Assembly (NCBI GenBank): GCA_025642075.2
Contig: JAODUO010000131.1
Location: forward strand, 426,001-490,000
From: Ridgeia piscesae
Lineage: Eukaryota > Annelida > Polychaeta > Sabellida > Siboglinidae
Direction: 5' to 3'
Length of the DNA: 64,000 bases
Positions 39,405 to 51,897 of the stretch are shown here, piece after piece. The first letter of the stretch is position 1. Every line of letters starts with the position of its first letter. Position numbers and translations under genes: made by a program. A model generated the notes under the pieces. That model saw only the letters and a program-made list of their open reading frames with translations, was not told where the DNA came from and ran no database searches.

Positions 39405-42008
39405 TACTCAGCAAGATCCAGGTGTGAATCGATAACTTCATCACCTTCATATGGCAGGTAGACAGAGGCCGACAGTTCTCTTTACACCTTGGCTTGCAAA
39501 AAACTTACATTTTGAGGGTTTTCACCCCACAGTGTGTAGGTTTTTTATGGACTGGAGTGTCAAGTTTCCTTGTAATTGAATTAGAGTTTAATAAACAACT
39601 CAAACCGTCTTGTAGTGACAAAATCTCAGTGTGGAATTACAGTTGAGTAAGTATAAACACAGCTGTTATGATAGATTGAAGTGATGTTTATTCAACCATT
39701 CAAACGTTTGACAGCATTGTACAACACATAGGTGTACATACAATGGCTGAAGGTAAACATGACTGCTTGACCAGTGGTCATTAATAGAAGAAGAATTATT
39801 TGGACTCAAGTCACTCAACGTAACGTGTGCCTCAAAAACCCTGCTATCATGGATGGGGCTAATGATAGCTATACCATGTAAGTGATGTAACTGCACTAAA
39901 CACTGAACAGTCACCATAGCTACTTCTGTTAATCATGCAACAGTGTTTGGTGGGTTGGTACTTGTACAATTGTGTGCGGATTAACAATAATAGTTTTCAC
40001 TAAGCCAATTCAAACTTCCTTCCAGGCAAATGAATCCAATCAATTTCTTCATAAGAACGCGGGGTCACTGAACTGGAAAACCTATTCTTGCAATATCAAC
40101 CGCACACTGTATCACTTGTAAGGTTCAAGCCTCTTCATCAATAATGTCAAATCAATAAACTTGATTACACCACGTGCCCTTAGATCAGAAAAAGCTGACC
40201 GGACAGTTGTGAATTATTTATCTCTAATTTGTGCACTACAAAAAATAAATTTTTCCAATGATTGGAGCTGAGCTGGTGGTTTGACAGAGAATGAAATATT
40301 TTGAACGTCTCATCACGAATTAAGTGCATGATTGGCATATTGCACCAGATTGACTGAAGGGGTATAAATGATGATTTTACCGAATTAAAACCGACGGTTC
40401 TTGCATAATGCAGCTTCCACTCTCTGGCACTAATTACAATAGCGCAAAGATTTGAATAAATGTATTTAAAACAGTTTTTTATTTACCATTGTTTGACAAT
40501 TAATATTACAGCATTCAGAACACGAACACTATATTTTATTATTATAAATATTGGTTATCTAATAAACTGCTAGCTTTCATAATAATGTTAAGAGGTTTTT
40601 CCTTTACCATAAATGTGTTATGATGGCAATCATTAGCCGGGAGTTTGCTGAATTGATTGCTATGTTCTTGTCAGGGACACTGCTGACCTCTGAACAATGT
40701 GAACATCCATCAGCTTTGTGATTAAACCAACCAATATCTGTTTTATCTGCAATATTCTAGAAGAGTTAGTTATAATCTGAATGTTTTGTTTACATTTCAT
40801 GAGAGAAAAATTATAATTGCACACATATTTTCGGGGTTACTAATTGCAATTTGCTGGGCCCTCGGTGTCTTTGTTCTAGTTTCAAGTACGTCTACAGTAG
40901 GAAAGATATCAGAAGTTTATCTTAAGATCAATGGTATTTTACATAACTATGATAGATGATTTTGGCAGTAAAATTGTGATCTGTCCTCGTGTAGGAAGGA
41001 GGTAGATAGTTGTGATTGAAAAAGGGGCGGTGGGGTGGAAATGGTTACTGGCAGTGGGGCAGGACAACATTTTTATCTACCCTGGCGGATGATGTATGAT
41101 TGACAGCACTGTAATGATAAATGACTTTTGACAACACTTCAATGATAAACGACTTCTGTGACAGGCATTTAATATTAGATTAATTCACCTTACCAAAACC
41201 TTGGATTGAATTCGGCACAGCATTCATTATCTCACGGAGTAAATGTTGATAGGTTTAGCATGTGTGAAGCTACTGGGTAGTTTAACTGTAAATAATTAAG
41301 TTAATAAAATGAATAAAATACACCTGTCTGTTGTGTTGCTCAATTAAAGTTACCAAGTGGGGATAATAAGTTATCACTAAAAAGTCATTAATATGTAAAT
41401 AAATAGTAAAATGAACATATACGCGATAGGTAACTGATAAACGTACATTGAATTTTATTCGAATATTTTGCTGCTAAATATGCACTTTACAGATATATGA
41501 TAAGAACAATAAGATACAGCCATCTAATAATGTACAGTAACACCCACTGTTTGGTTCTATCTAACAATCGTTCATTCACTTTATTTCACAAGACATTAAA
41601 TCGAACTGAGCACGTAATCACTCATATCAAAATTTGGCCTACAATGAAACATGAACATTATGGGATACGTTAGACCAATATGGCCGACAAAGAAAATAGA
41701 TAAGAGGGTCCAATATATAATAACTACACTTCCCCTGCCTTTGAAGTGAACAATCTTCTCTGCTGATCATAGCTAATAAATCTTACTGGGGCCACCTGGA
41801 TGTTTCCTTTGAAACTAAGATGATTTGTGGGATATCAAACCTGGGTGGGTAATTACCCAGTGGATGGGTCACGAATAATTAAGAGGGTGTCTCTCAGAAA
41901 ACGGGAAAGGCACACATCACAGCACCAATAATAATGATGACAGATCAGCGATGGGCTACCCTTAGATAAATTGACCATGTTACCCGAATGGCAAATATAA
42001 TTAGAAAT
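39405..42008. other. No gene seen
   Basis: AT-rich unique-looking sequence. AAGATCAATGGTATTTTAC at 40,925 repeats the unit duplicated at 33.4 kb. Confidence 0.45.
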
Positions 42009-42338
42009 CCTGAGATCTATCGCAGACTGAAATAGTCTATCACTTATGGGGTAATACATTTACGACTTTTCAGCTTTTAATTTCACACAGGTACAACATA
42101 CAAATGTGCATTAAAAATTGGATACTGATCATTACCGTCATCTTATTGTCATTGGTAGGTTGTTTACATCAATACCTGAGATCGCAGACTGAAATAGTCT
42201 ATCACTTTTGGGGTAATACATTTACGACTTTTCAGCTTTTAATTTCACACAGGTACAACATAAAAATGTACATTAAAAATAGGATATTAATCATTACTGT
42301 CTTCTTATTGTCATTGGTAGGTTGTTTACATCAGTATC
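42009..42338. repeat. Two-copy tandem duplication, about 162 bp
   Basis: GCAGACTGAAATAGTCTATC through GGTAGGTTGTTTACATCA occurs twice with few differences. The plus-strand frame at 42104-42364 therefore shows the same hydrophobic segment twice (ILIITV-LLSLVGCLHQY). It resembles two signal or membrane segments but is best explained by the duplication. Confidence 0.93.
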
Positions 42339-43149
42339 AGGTTAATGACCCTTCAACTATTTAAGGTTTCTTCCGTCACAAATGTAATAAAACGTAACAA
42401 TGATACTTCACCCAAACACAATCTGGAAATCATTTATTTATTTTATGTAAATCATTTTACTAAAGAGTAAAGATCTATGTTGCTGCACTATACCCAGTGG
42501 CTTCGATTTGAGTTAAAATATTGTTTAGTCAAACGAAAACCTTTAAAACTTACTTCCAATTTCAAAATCTCTTTGAAGCTCTAAAAATGGATTTCATATA
42601 CACCAAGTGTTAAATGAATTTTTTTACTTTTGCAAATCAAAAGTTATATTTGATTTGCTGAAAATTGCATGGAGAAATCATAGATCTGCTAAGGAGTTTT
42701 TCAATTTTTTCCAAAGCACTGTGGTACATATTATTATATACATTTTTGGAAACTTTACCTTACTTTACACTGATAATGATGTCACCATTTTTATTAATAC
42801 TATAATGAATGGTAATTATATATTTTTTAATCTAAAATGTCACATTATTAACATTAATAGTATTGTTTTAGCATGATGTTTTATATTGTCTCATGAACAC
42901 ACTGATGTCAAAGTGCCATAAGCGCCACCATGTGGCAGATACTGGCACTATAAAAATTGCCATTCTTATTATTATTATTATTATATTAGGCAACAATCAA
43001 ATCAATAGTTTAGTGTATTCTTTGGGTATGCGGGAGGGGATAATTTCTTTTTACAATTATCAACAACTTATAATGATAACAACAACATCAGTATTTGTTC
43101 AAGAAGACGAACCAATCACACAGACCAGGATATTTCAAAGAAGAACCCT

Positions 43150-43890
43150 TCAATGTCATTCTTGAATCACAGTCACAACAAAATGTCTGCAGTGACCCTC
43201 ACAGCTGTGATTTCAATTTGTCCACATAAACCTCCGAATTACACTGACAGACAGCCGCCATATCTGCGCATCAGAAGTGTTTGCAAAACATGCCACATGC
43301 AAGGGCAGTCAAAGGTTCCGGGGGACTTTGATCATCCCCTCCGCCCCATCCCAAGTTGCGTGCGGCAACCGTTATCGAATTTAAACTTCAATCCACAGCG
43401 GACGTTCATTACGCCGTCGTTCGTGTCCACAGCTGATTGGTCAGCTGTCCTGGGCTGGCAAAAACTTAATATCGAAGAAAACGGCCATGTTAACACTCAG
43501 TGGATTTGGTTTCCACCAACGGGGAACAGTGACAAAGAAAGACAGATGACATTACCAAAGGACACAATAGGAGTGAGCTGAGATCCCATTTCATCCCACA
43601 CCAGTTGGGATAGACTTTGGCTGACACCCACATTCCTTTCATCCCCAGCGTGGGGGTAACTTCATCCCCCTCTTCATTCCCCCCTCCCTCTGTCTCCTCT
43701 CCTCCTTCGGGATGGGGTTACTGGACGTCTCGTCACTGGGGGCAATTAACGGATATGGTTGCCGGGAATCCCACTAAGGCGCAGCACTTAATTGCAAGAA
43801 TTCAGAAAAAGTCTCAGTTAAACGAACGTGTCGTCAAGGCAACTGACGATTATGTCGCTTTTTTAACTTTCATTTCGGAGATTATGTAAT
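43150..43890 (+). other. CG-richer island with two consecutive plus-strand frames
   Basis: Frames at 43153-43581 (142 codons, ATG) and 43617-43889 (90 codons, TTG start) cover an island of complex sequence. The second ends ATDDYVAFLTFISEIM and is protein-like, but no domain is recognised and no splice pair links the two. TAATTG and TAATGA cores, a CCAAT-type ATTGGTCAG and a YY1-like GCCGCCATATCT (43,254) also fit regulatory DNA. Confidence 0.3.
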
Positions 43891-45560
43891 GAATGGGCTA
43901 CGCAAGGGTTTACGATGAACGTCAACGGTCCTATTTCTGGACTTCTGTCTGACTCTAACTTAAATCACAAACAAATCTACGTAGCTAAAACTGTATCTAT
44001 ACCAGTCACGCATGAAAACAAATATTTCACTTCTGATACTACTCATCATAAATATATTAAGCAGTCTATATAATGCCATTAATTGTCCTAGTGTCAGTGA
44101 AGTGATTTGTCATTTATGCATAAAATGCTCCCATAAGTCACAAAAATCACAGTCTATGTGTTGCAGTTCTCACATAAATCAATTTATTGCTCGTAAAGAA
44201 ATTTATTTGGGTGCAACAAATGAGCCACTCAACCGACACTATATTTGTTTACAATGATAATAAAATAATGAATTGACCCTGAAGATGTTGTTTTATTCTC
44301 ATTACAGTACTAATAACACACAGATGTAATTGTTTTTAAATCATATCAGAGTTGTGATAGATCAATGAGAGTTACAACAAATATGGGTTTAGAGTTGGCA
44401 AATTACACATTTTTATAGACGTAACTCAATATACAAACTGTATGCTGTGTTTACCCGACAAGCAAAACGACAACCCACAGAGATATTTTTACCACTGACA
44501 TGTGGCGTACACACACACACGTCAGTCTCGCCTGATGGGACGCAGTGTAAATAGAACACGCATGATCTACGTCAATACAAAGCCTCCCACGGACGCAGAA
44601 ACAAGTCGGAAAGATGTGCAATGTTGCACGAACATGTGTGTGTCAGCACGCACACATGCATGTCTGCATGCTTGTGGCTGGACTCGCTTACTAGGTCCTC
44701 TATGAAGGTATTCCCAGATCTGTACTTTCCACATATTTTCTTCTTGAGCATAATTATTTATTGTATAATACTATTTTTATCCAGTACTTAAAGTGCCAAT
44801 TTTACAGCAATTCAGTGAACTATTTAAAGGAGCATATTTAGATTGTCATTCACTACATATGCACACACACATGCACGCACGCAGCATGCATGTATACAGG
44901 CGCTGTGTCTGTTGAAGTCAGTGACCGTGACTTGTTAGTTTAAAGCTGTTTGTTTTGGGACGTCCGTTAAAAAAATCAAGAAAATCTAATTCATTCACCT
45001 CTCACATTACAGTGTAAAAAAACTGTACATACAAATAAAATTATGACAAATCGGGTACAATAAAGTAAAGTGAAGCATGGGGAATTATGTGGCACTGAAT
45101 TATGTTATACTCAATATTGCATGTTCCAATATAAATATATATCGTAGTATTCTAAGCAAAACAGCATGCTGGTGTCGAAAGTATAATCCCGAAAGAAAGA
45201 TACATTTTATAATTACTATAAATTGTATAAGTATACAATAATATTTAATTAGTGAATAATTTTTATCATGTTGAAATTATTCCAAATTACAGCACATTTA
45301 ATTGTTACAAAACAAAGTCTGATTTCTACAGTTGCCATGGAGACGTTATTTATAGCTACATTGGTTGCTTTACAATTTAAATGGCTGGTTTAAAACTCAC
45401 ACTGCATGCGGTGGTTATATGCTGAGTGATTAAACATATTGGTTGGGAAGAAGTTCAACTCCATGCATTAGCAGCAATGGTTCTGAGAGACGTCGAGTTG
45501 AAGCTGGAATGACCAGGTCTGATGGGGTGATGTGGAAGATTTCTAAGAATTGCATACAAC
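43891..45560. other. No gene seen
   Basis: AT-rich with a CpG-containing patch at 44,500-44,700. Short frames only. Confidence 0.45.
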
Positions 45561-45562
45561 GC

Positions 45563-45573
45563 TATATATAATC

Positions 45574-45631
<58 letters not shown>

Positions 45632-45650
45632 ATATATACATATATATATC

Positions 45651-45728
<78 letters not shown>
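45563..45728. repeat. (TA)n tract
   Basis: About 165 nt of TA repeats with CAATATATATACA interruptions near 45,627-45,660. No gene was recognised between here and 46,905. Confidence 0.97.
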
Positions 45729-45731
<3 letters not shown>

Positions 45732-46904
45732 TTTTACACATAACACTGGTAGGTGTCAAACTAAACTGACTGACTTTTACCTCTACATTGGTTGGTTTAT
45801 GGCAACAACTGGCTGAATAAATTGTTGGTTGATTTATTACTTAATGGCTGACAAAAACCTACACTCACAAACCTGCCTAGACAAGAGTCATGCTCTGATA
45901 GTTTTAATGTCACAGGGGCAAATGTTTCAGTAATCGTTGCATCATCATCATTAACATGCAACAACGAAGTAATGTACACTATAGCCCTGCAAGTATTGTG
46001 TTCAAAGGACATAAATTTGTCTTGAGAAAAGTTACCTGAATTGACCCACACTTAAAAGGTAACCTGTCATGTTTTCAATACAAATCGACACATCCAATCT
46101 AATACCAGTATAATTTTATTTAAAGTTAATGAAACTGTTTATAATATTCTTCAAAATCAATCATGCACTCACTGAGGGGACATTTAAGTAAATTTCACAC
46201 TGCTGTGTTGGCAAAGCTTCAAACAAAATGTGTCATTTGTTATCAAGCACGAACAAACAACAGCGACAGGAAGGTTAACCTTGTCAACAGTGAAATGATT
46301 ACCCTAACAAAGTTGACAGACAACTTCTCCAGTGAAGTATTCTGTAGCCAAAGATAATAATAAGGTCACAAAAATAAAATAAACACTTCCAAATGCTCTG
46401 CCATCTTATTTCACCCTATCTGGTATCAACTCTGCACATGAGCCGAACTATACATACATTGAGAATGGTTGAATAACCTGCAACTGCATCAAACGATTAC
46501 TGAGAATTTTTGCATCATAATTCCTGGTAGTACATGATTTTGGTTTCAGCAGACATAGAGGCAGGAGATGGAAGTCGGGCAGCTGTATATATCCGTGCCT
46601 GTTGCCCAGTTGCTCAGTGGCAGACAGTGAGTGGGAAGGCTTACACTGGATGTAAAGGTTTTAAAAACAATGACCAAAACTTTGCAGAATTTTCCAACTA
46701 GCTAAAGTTGTGTTGAGTGACAACATGGGAAAATGTGATATACTCAAATATGACAGAAACAACTGCAGAAACTTTTGCCTCAGTCATACTAACTAGGGGA
46801 ATAAACGTGTAGATCTTTGTTGATCTGAATGCAGGCCTTTGTGCAAGATCAAATGTTTGCCAGTCACAGATTTTTTTGGGTAGAGACGTGGTTGTTAACT
46901 AATA

Positions 46905-47125
46905 TACATACAGTCTGTCGAGATGTATTTTATGACCCAAGATAAACTACAAACACACGTGTGACACCCATTTTCAATACATAACTGACAATAATATATA
47001 TGACTTTTTAAGACCATTGTTTTGTCCAGTGATATTTCTACCCATCCACAGCAGGGTTTACCCCTCCAAGTGACGGGTGGATGTGTCTCTGTATAAAGCT
47101 ACGCCTGATTGTAAGAAATAATGTC
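46905..47125 (+). repeat. Dispersed repeat family C, copy 1
   Basis: It shares, in order, CATACAGT, GAGATGT.TTTTATGACC, ATAAACTACAAACACAC, GTGTGACACCC, AACTGACAATA, TATTTCTACC, GTGACGGGTGGATG and CTGTATAAAGCTA with the copies at 55.76 and 59.36 kb. Non-coding; probably a short transposable element. Confidence 0.85.
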
Positions 47126-47814
47126 ATGAAAAAAGGCACATGAAATAAAATCCCACTGCAAAGGTCACAACTCTACATATGCAGGGTTCTTAGAGTAAAT
47201 GTTGCAGTCAAGTGAAATATTCATCTTAAATGTAGAAGAAATTAACTTATTAATGTCATGGATTGTGGAGATAGTTTCATCAGCTGGTTCATCTTAATCA
47301 TGCATCAAACTTTGACATGTTAAATTATCAATGAAAATGTGCAACAGACTAGCTAAATTTCTTTCGCTTTTCACAGTAATTATCAAACTGTACTGAGATT
47401 AATTAACATTTCAAAATGTGCACATGTCTGTGTTTAGTACCAGACATGTATATTTTTTTAACAAAAATAATGTTCCTATTTCCTGTGATTGCTTTTGCAG
47501 CCAAAATTCTGACTAAATTTCCATGATTTGTTTACCAGTGAATATATTTTGACTCATCATTAAAATGCACTTGTGGGTTTTGCAAACTATTGATTAGCTT
47601 TAGAAGTAAAGAAAATAGAATATAAAATATAATCGTTCTTGTTATAAAACCTTGTTATGTAAACAGTATATATTTAGTCAAGGTAAGAAAATCAAGATAA
47701 CCCAAATATGGTTAAACAAACCGCAATTTGTTAAAATATAATTAGTATTTAGATGATTATCATTTTAATTTAAATCGTTCGGAATATTGTTTACATTGCA
47801 TGTTGATATTCACT

Positions 47815-47935
47815 GATATAGATCAATATATTAACGCAATATGATAACACGTCTGATTCTGATCACTATATATTAACGCAATATGATAACACATCTGATT
47901 CTGATCACTATATATTAACGCGATACGATAACAAC
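47815..47935. repeat. Short tandem repeat, about 48 bp x 2.5
   Basis: ATATTAACGCAATATGATAA and CTGATTCTGATCACTATA recur in tandem, with the last copy diverging (GCGATACGATAACAAC). Flanks (47,126-48,247) show no gene. Confidence 0.9.
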
Positions 47936-48247
47936 TTGGGTGTCAGACTCGAGATGTTGTATTTGATTACAGGTACATTTTGTACCAGATAACATCAAGT
48001 GATAAAACTTATCAGAGTTTGTATCATTACAACCACTACACTGCTGCCATTGTTTTTAATTATACACAGTTACATCTACCAACTATATGATATGTGCTTT
48101 GATGTAGTTAGAATCTTTAAAGGTATCTGTCTTGGATCTGTGAATTCTGTTCAACAGACAGATAGACTTTGAAAGGTTTGGACTGATGTGTGATTGTTAT
48201 AATAAAACAATAAATGTTTGTTTGACCAAAAAGAATGTACCAGAGAC

Positions 48248-50128
48248 TATATGTCACTACATTGTAGAGCGCAATGGCTCAGGGGTAGAGCTTCTAGAGG
48301 CATGCTATATGTCACTACATAGTAGAGCGCAATGGCTCAGGGGTAGAGCTTCTAGAGGCATGCTATATGTCACTACAGAGTAGAGCACAATGGCTCAGGG
48401 GTAGAGCTTCTAGAGGCATGCTATATGTCACTACATTGTAGAGCACAATGGCTCAGGGGTAGAGCTTCTAGAGGCATGCTATATGTCACTACAGAGTAGA
48501 GTGCAATGGTTCAAGGGGTAGAGCTTCTAGGGGCATGCTATATGTCACTACATAGTAGAGCGCAATGGCTCAGGGGTAGAGCTTCTAGAGGCATGCTATA
48601 TGTCACTACATTGTAGAGCGCAATGGTTCAAGGGGTAGAGCTTCTAGAGGCATGCTATATGTCACTACATAGTAGAGCACAATGGCTCAGGGGTAGAGCT
48701 TCTAGAGGCATGCTATATGTCACTACATAGTAGAGCACAATGGCTCAGGGGTAGAGCTTCTAGAGGCATGCTATATGTCACTACATAGTAGAGCACAATG
48801 GCTCAGGGGTAGAGCTTCTAGAGGCATGCTATATGTCACTACATAGTAGAGCACAATGGCTCAGGGTAGAGCTTCTAGAGGTATGCTATATGTCACTACA
48901 TAGTAGAGCACAATGGTTCAAGGGGTAGAGCTTCTAGAGGCATGCTATATGTCACTACAAAGTAGAGCGCAATGGCTCACGGGTAGAGCTTCTAGAGGCA
49001 TGCTATACGTCACTACAGAGTAGAGTGCAATGGCTCAGGGGTAGAGCTTCTAGAGGCATGTTATATGTCACTACATTGTAGAGCGCAATGGCTCAAGGGG
49101 TAGAGCTTCTAGAGGCATGCTATATGTCACTACATAGTAGAGCGCAATGGCTCAGGGGTAGAGCTTCTAGAGGCATGCTATATGTCACTACATAGTAGAG
49201 CGCAATGGTTCAAGGGGTAGAGCTTCTAGAGGCATGCTATATGTCACTACAAAGTAGAGCGCAATGGCTCACGGGTAGAGCTTCTAGAGGCATGCTATAT
49301 GTCACTACAGAGTAGAGCGCAATGGCTCAAGGGGTAGAGCTTCTAGAGGCATGCTATATGTCACTACAGAGTAGAGTGCAATGGCTCAGGGGTAGAGCTT
49401 CTAGAGGCATGCTATATGTCACTACAGAGTAGAGTGCAATGGTTCAAGGGGTAGAGCTTCTAGAGGCATGCTATATGTCACTACAGAGTAGAGCGCAATG
49501 GCTCAGGGGTAGAGCTTCTAGAGGCATGCTATATGTCACTACATAGTAGAGCGCAATGGCTCAGGGGTAGAGCTTCTAGAGGCATGCTATATGTCACTAC
49601 ATAGTAGAGCACAATGGCTCAGGGGTAGAGCTTCTAGAGGCATGCTATATGTCACTACAAAGTAGAGCGCAATGGCTCAGGGGTAGAGCTTCTAGGGGCA
49701 TGCTATATGTCACTACAAAGTAGAGCGCAATGGCTCAAGGGGTAGAGCTTCTAGGGGCATGCTATATGTCACTACATAGTAGAGCGCAATGGCTCATGGG
49801 TAGAGCTTCTAGAGGCATGTTATATGTCACTACATCGTAGAGCGCAATGGCTGATGGGTAGAGCTTCTAGAGGCATGCTATATGTCACTACAAAGTAGAG
49901 CGCAATGGCTCAGGGGTAGAGCTTTTAGAGGCATGCTATATGTCACTACATAGTAGAGCGCAATGGCTGATGGGTAGAGCTTCTAGAGGCATGCTATATG
50001 TCACTAAAAGAGTAGAGCACAATGGCTCAGGGGTAGAGCTTCTAGGGCATGCTATATGTCACTAAAATAGTAGAGCACAATGGCTCATGGGTAGAGCGTC
50101 TAGAGGCATGTTATATGTCACTACATTG
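48248..50128 (+). repeat. SINE-head satellite: about 33 copies of a 58-bp unit
   Basis: Each unit is GTAGAGCGCAATGGCTCAGG, GGTAGAGCTTCTAGAGGCAT, then GCTATATGTCACTACATA. The segment GGCTCAGGGGTAGAGC is a tRNA D arm (GCTC/GAGC stem, AGGGGTA loop), that is, an A box. It is identical to the head of the SINE that the array runs into. I counted 33 GTCACTACA-type landmarks at a 58-59 bp spacing. Variant classes (GCGC/GCAC/GTGC; CTCAGGGG/TTCAAGGGG/CTCACGGG/CTGATGGG; linkers TAG/TTG/GAG/AAG) are scattered. No unit carries a B box. It is a satellite born from a SINE's 5' end. Confidence 0.97.
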
Positions 50129-50436
50129 TAGAGCACATTGGCTCAGGGGTAGAGCTTCGGACTCTCGACTGGGTTCGAATCCTGTGCTGCGGTTAAAACC
50201 TTGGGCAAGTTTTTTCAATCTACATTGCTCCAGTTCATTCAGCTATATAAATGAGTATCTGGCTATAGACAGTGGTGGATGTGTACGAGCAGCCTTCGTG
50301 CATTAATTGTAGCATGTGGCTGGATGCTTCCCAGAGAAGCCGAGATGGTGTCTGAGTGAACAGGTGTGTCAGGGAAGTAAAGTGTAAAGTGCTTTGAATG
50401 GTCCTGAGGACTAGATATAAGAACTTGCCTTTTTTA
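50129..50436 (+). mobile_element. tRNA-derived SINE, copy 2 (full head)
   Basis: A box GGCTCAGGGGTAGAGC (50,140-50,155) and B box GGTTCGAATCC (50,172-50,182) are at tRNA-like spacing. The body matches copy 1 (TACATTGCTCCAGTTCA, GGCTATAGACAGTGGTGGAT, AGTGTAAAGTGCTTTGAATG) and ends ATATAAGAACTTGCC plus a T run. It directly continues the 58-bp array, so the last array unit is its own head. Both Pol III boxes look intact, so transcription is plausible but untested. Confidence 0.92.
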
Positions 50437-50703
50437 CATCAAATGTCATGTGACCAATATTATCGTGCACCCAATTATTATACGAATAAGAAGACATGTC
50501 TGCTATTTGTGTACAGCTCAGTGCACTTGTGTACACACAGGACACACACAGTGTCACACTGTGTCACACTATGTCATACTATTATAGTGTCATGGTATCT
50601 GTAGCACTATACATCTGTAACCTGCCCATAAGTATGTATAGTCATTTTAAAATGTACAACCAATCACAACTTTTTAACAAGAAATACACCCACACACACA
50701 CAA

Positions 50704-50742
<39 letters not shown>

Positions 50743-51827
50743 ACACACACACGCACGCACACGCACGCACGCGCACGCGCACACGCACGCACGCACGCAC
50801 ACACACACACACACAGACACACACACACATGCACAGACAACCCCAAACATACACATTCATTATTGTAGTCTACCTATAAAACATTTCCTCACAATTAAAA
50901 CAAACTACATTCACGATTAACCTCCAAAGGCCCACACTGAAACAAAACCAGATGAGCATTTGCAAAAATCTCTGAATCACAGATCTAATTTATTGATAAA
51001 CACTTTCATGCATATATTTGCTTTTAATGCTGGCAGAAACAGCTGGTACTTAATGATCACGCATAAAGAGAAATGCTTAAAAATGACGTGACGTGAACGA
51101 GCAGGAAATATGAGCCAGGGTACAGAGGGAAAAATCGGACCACCCCATGAAAGGGTACACCACCACAGAACACAGTTAGCGCAACAAAGCTGAAGGCTGC
51201 CACATCACCACTGCTCAAATTTGATTTACCGTAGAAATCTGCTGAAGTGGCTGTTGAATTCACTTACTGCAGAATGCAGATTTAGACAGGAACTAATCAA
51301 ACAGTTTGGTTCGTTAGTCTCAGGAATGTACACTGGCGAGAACAAGCATGCAAATGAGGTGATTCACTTATACCGCCTTCGAGAATCATATTTGTGAATC
51401 AACAGACTGCGACGAAGTTTATTTCTGGCGCTAGAAAGCAGAAAGAAATGAACAGCTTTTATCTGCGCCTTCAGTATTGTACTACCTGACAGTATATCTC
51501 TAAACAATGTATTCATTATGAAGTTTTAACAGGCAATATTCACAAATCTCAAACCTTCCTTACCTCTGCAGTTTGTAGAGTGATATTCCTATGATATTTC
51601 ACAGATAAAAACTAAGAATGTTTAATTTATGAAGGGTTTGAAACCAATTCAACCTATTTATTAAATTCATTTAATCATATTTTAGTTGCTTCCTCTATAA
51701 ACTAATTTAATCATGGTGCTGTAGAAATATTTAATATTAAATAAAAAACAGCATTACATTGAACGATGATGACCAGTGAACATAGTTTCCTCCTAGGCTG
51801 ATGAAAAAGTTTATTGATATTACTACA

Positions 51828-51897
<70 letters not shown>

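Noticed and set aside
42104..42364. A membrane protein with two repeated hydrophobic segments
   Set aside because: Explained by the 162-bp tandem duplication; no homology or gene context.
42921..42940. Minus-strand PHGG as the AspRS PPHGG element before motif 3
   Set aside because: The following residues (AYGTLT) do not continue to the required GLDR sequence.
48249..50130. The 58-bp direct repeats as a CRISPR array
   Set aside because: There are no unique spacers: the whole 58 bp repeats, in an animal genome, and the unit is a SINE head.
50129..50200. A genuine tRNA gene at the A and B boxes
   Set aside because: The boxes are followed by a SINE body shared with 19.2 kb, and no acceptor stem pairs across the tRNA-like part.
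51057..51263. Candidate next DARS2 exon on the minus strand
   Set aside because: The frame has no AspRS GAD or motif 3 features, and its boundaries are not in the required phase with consensus splice sites.
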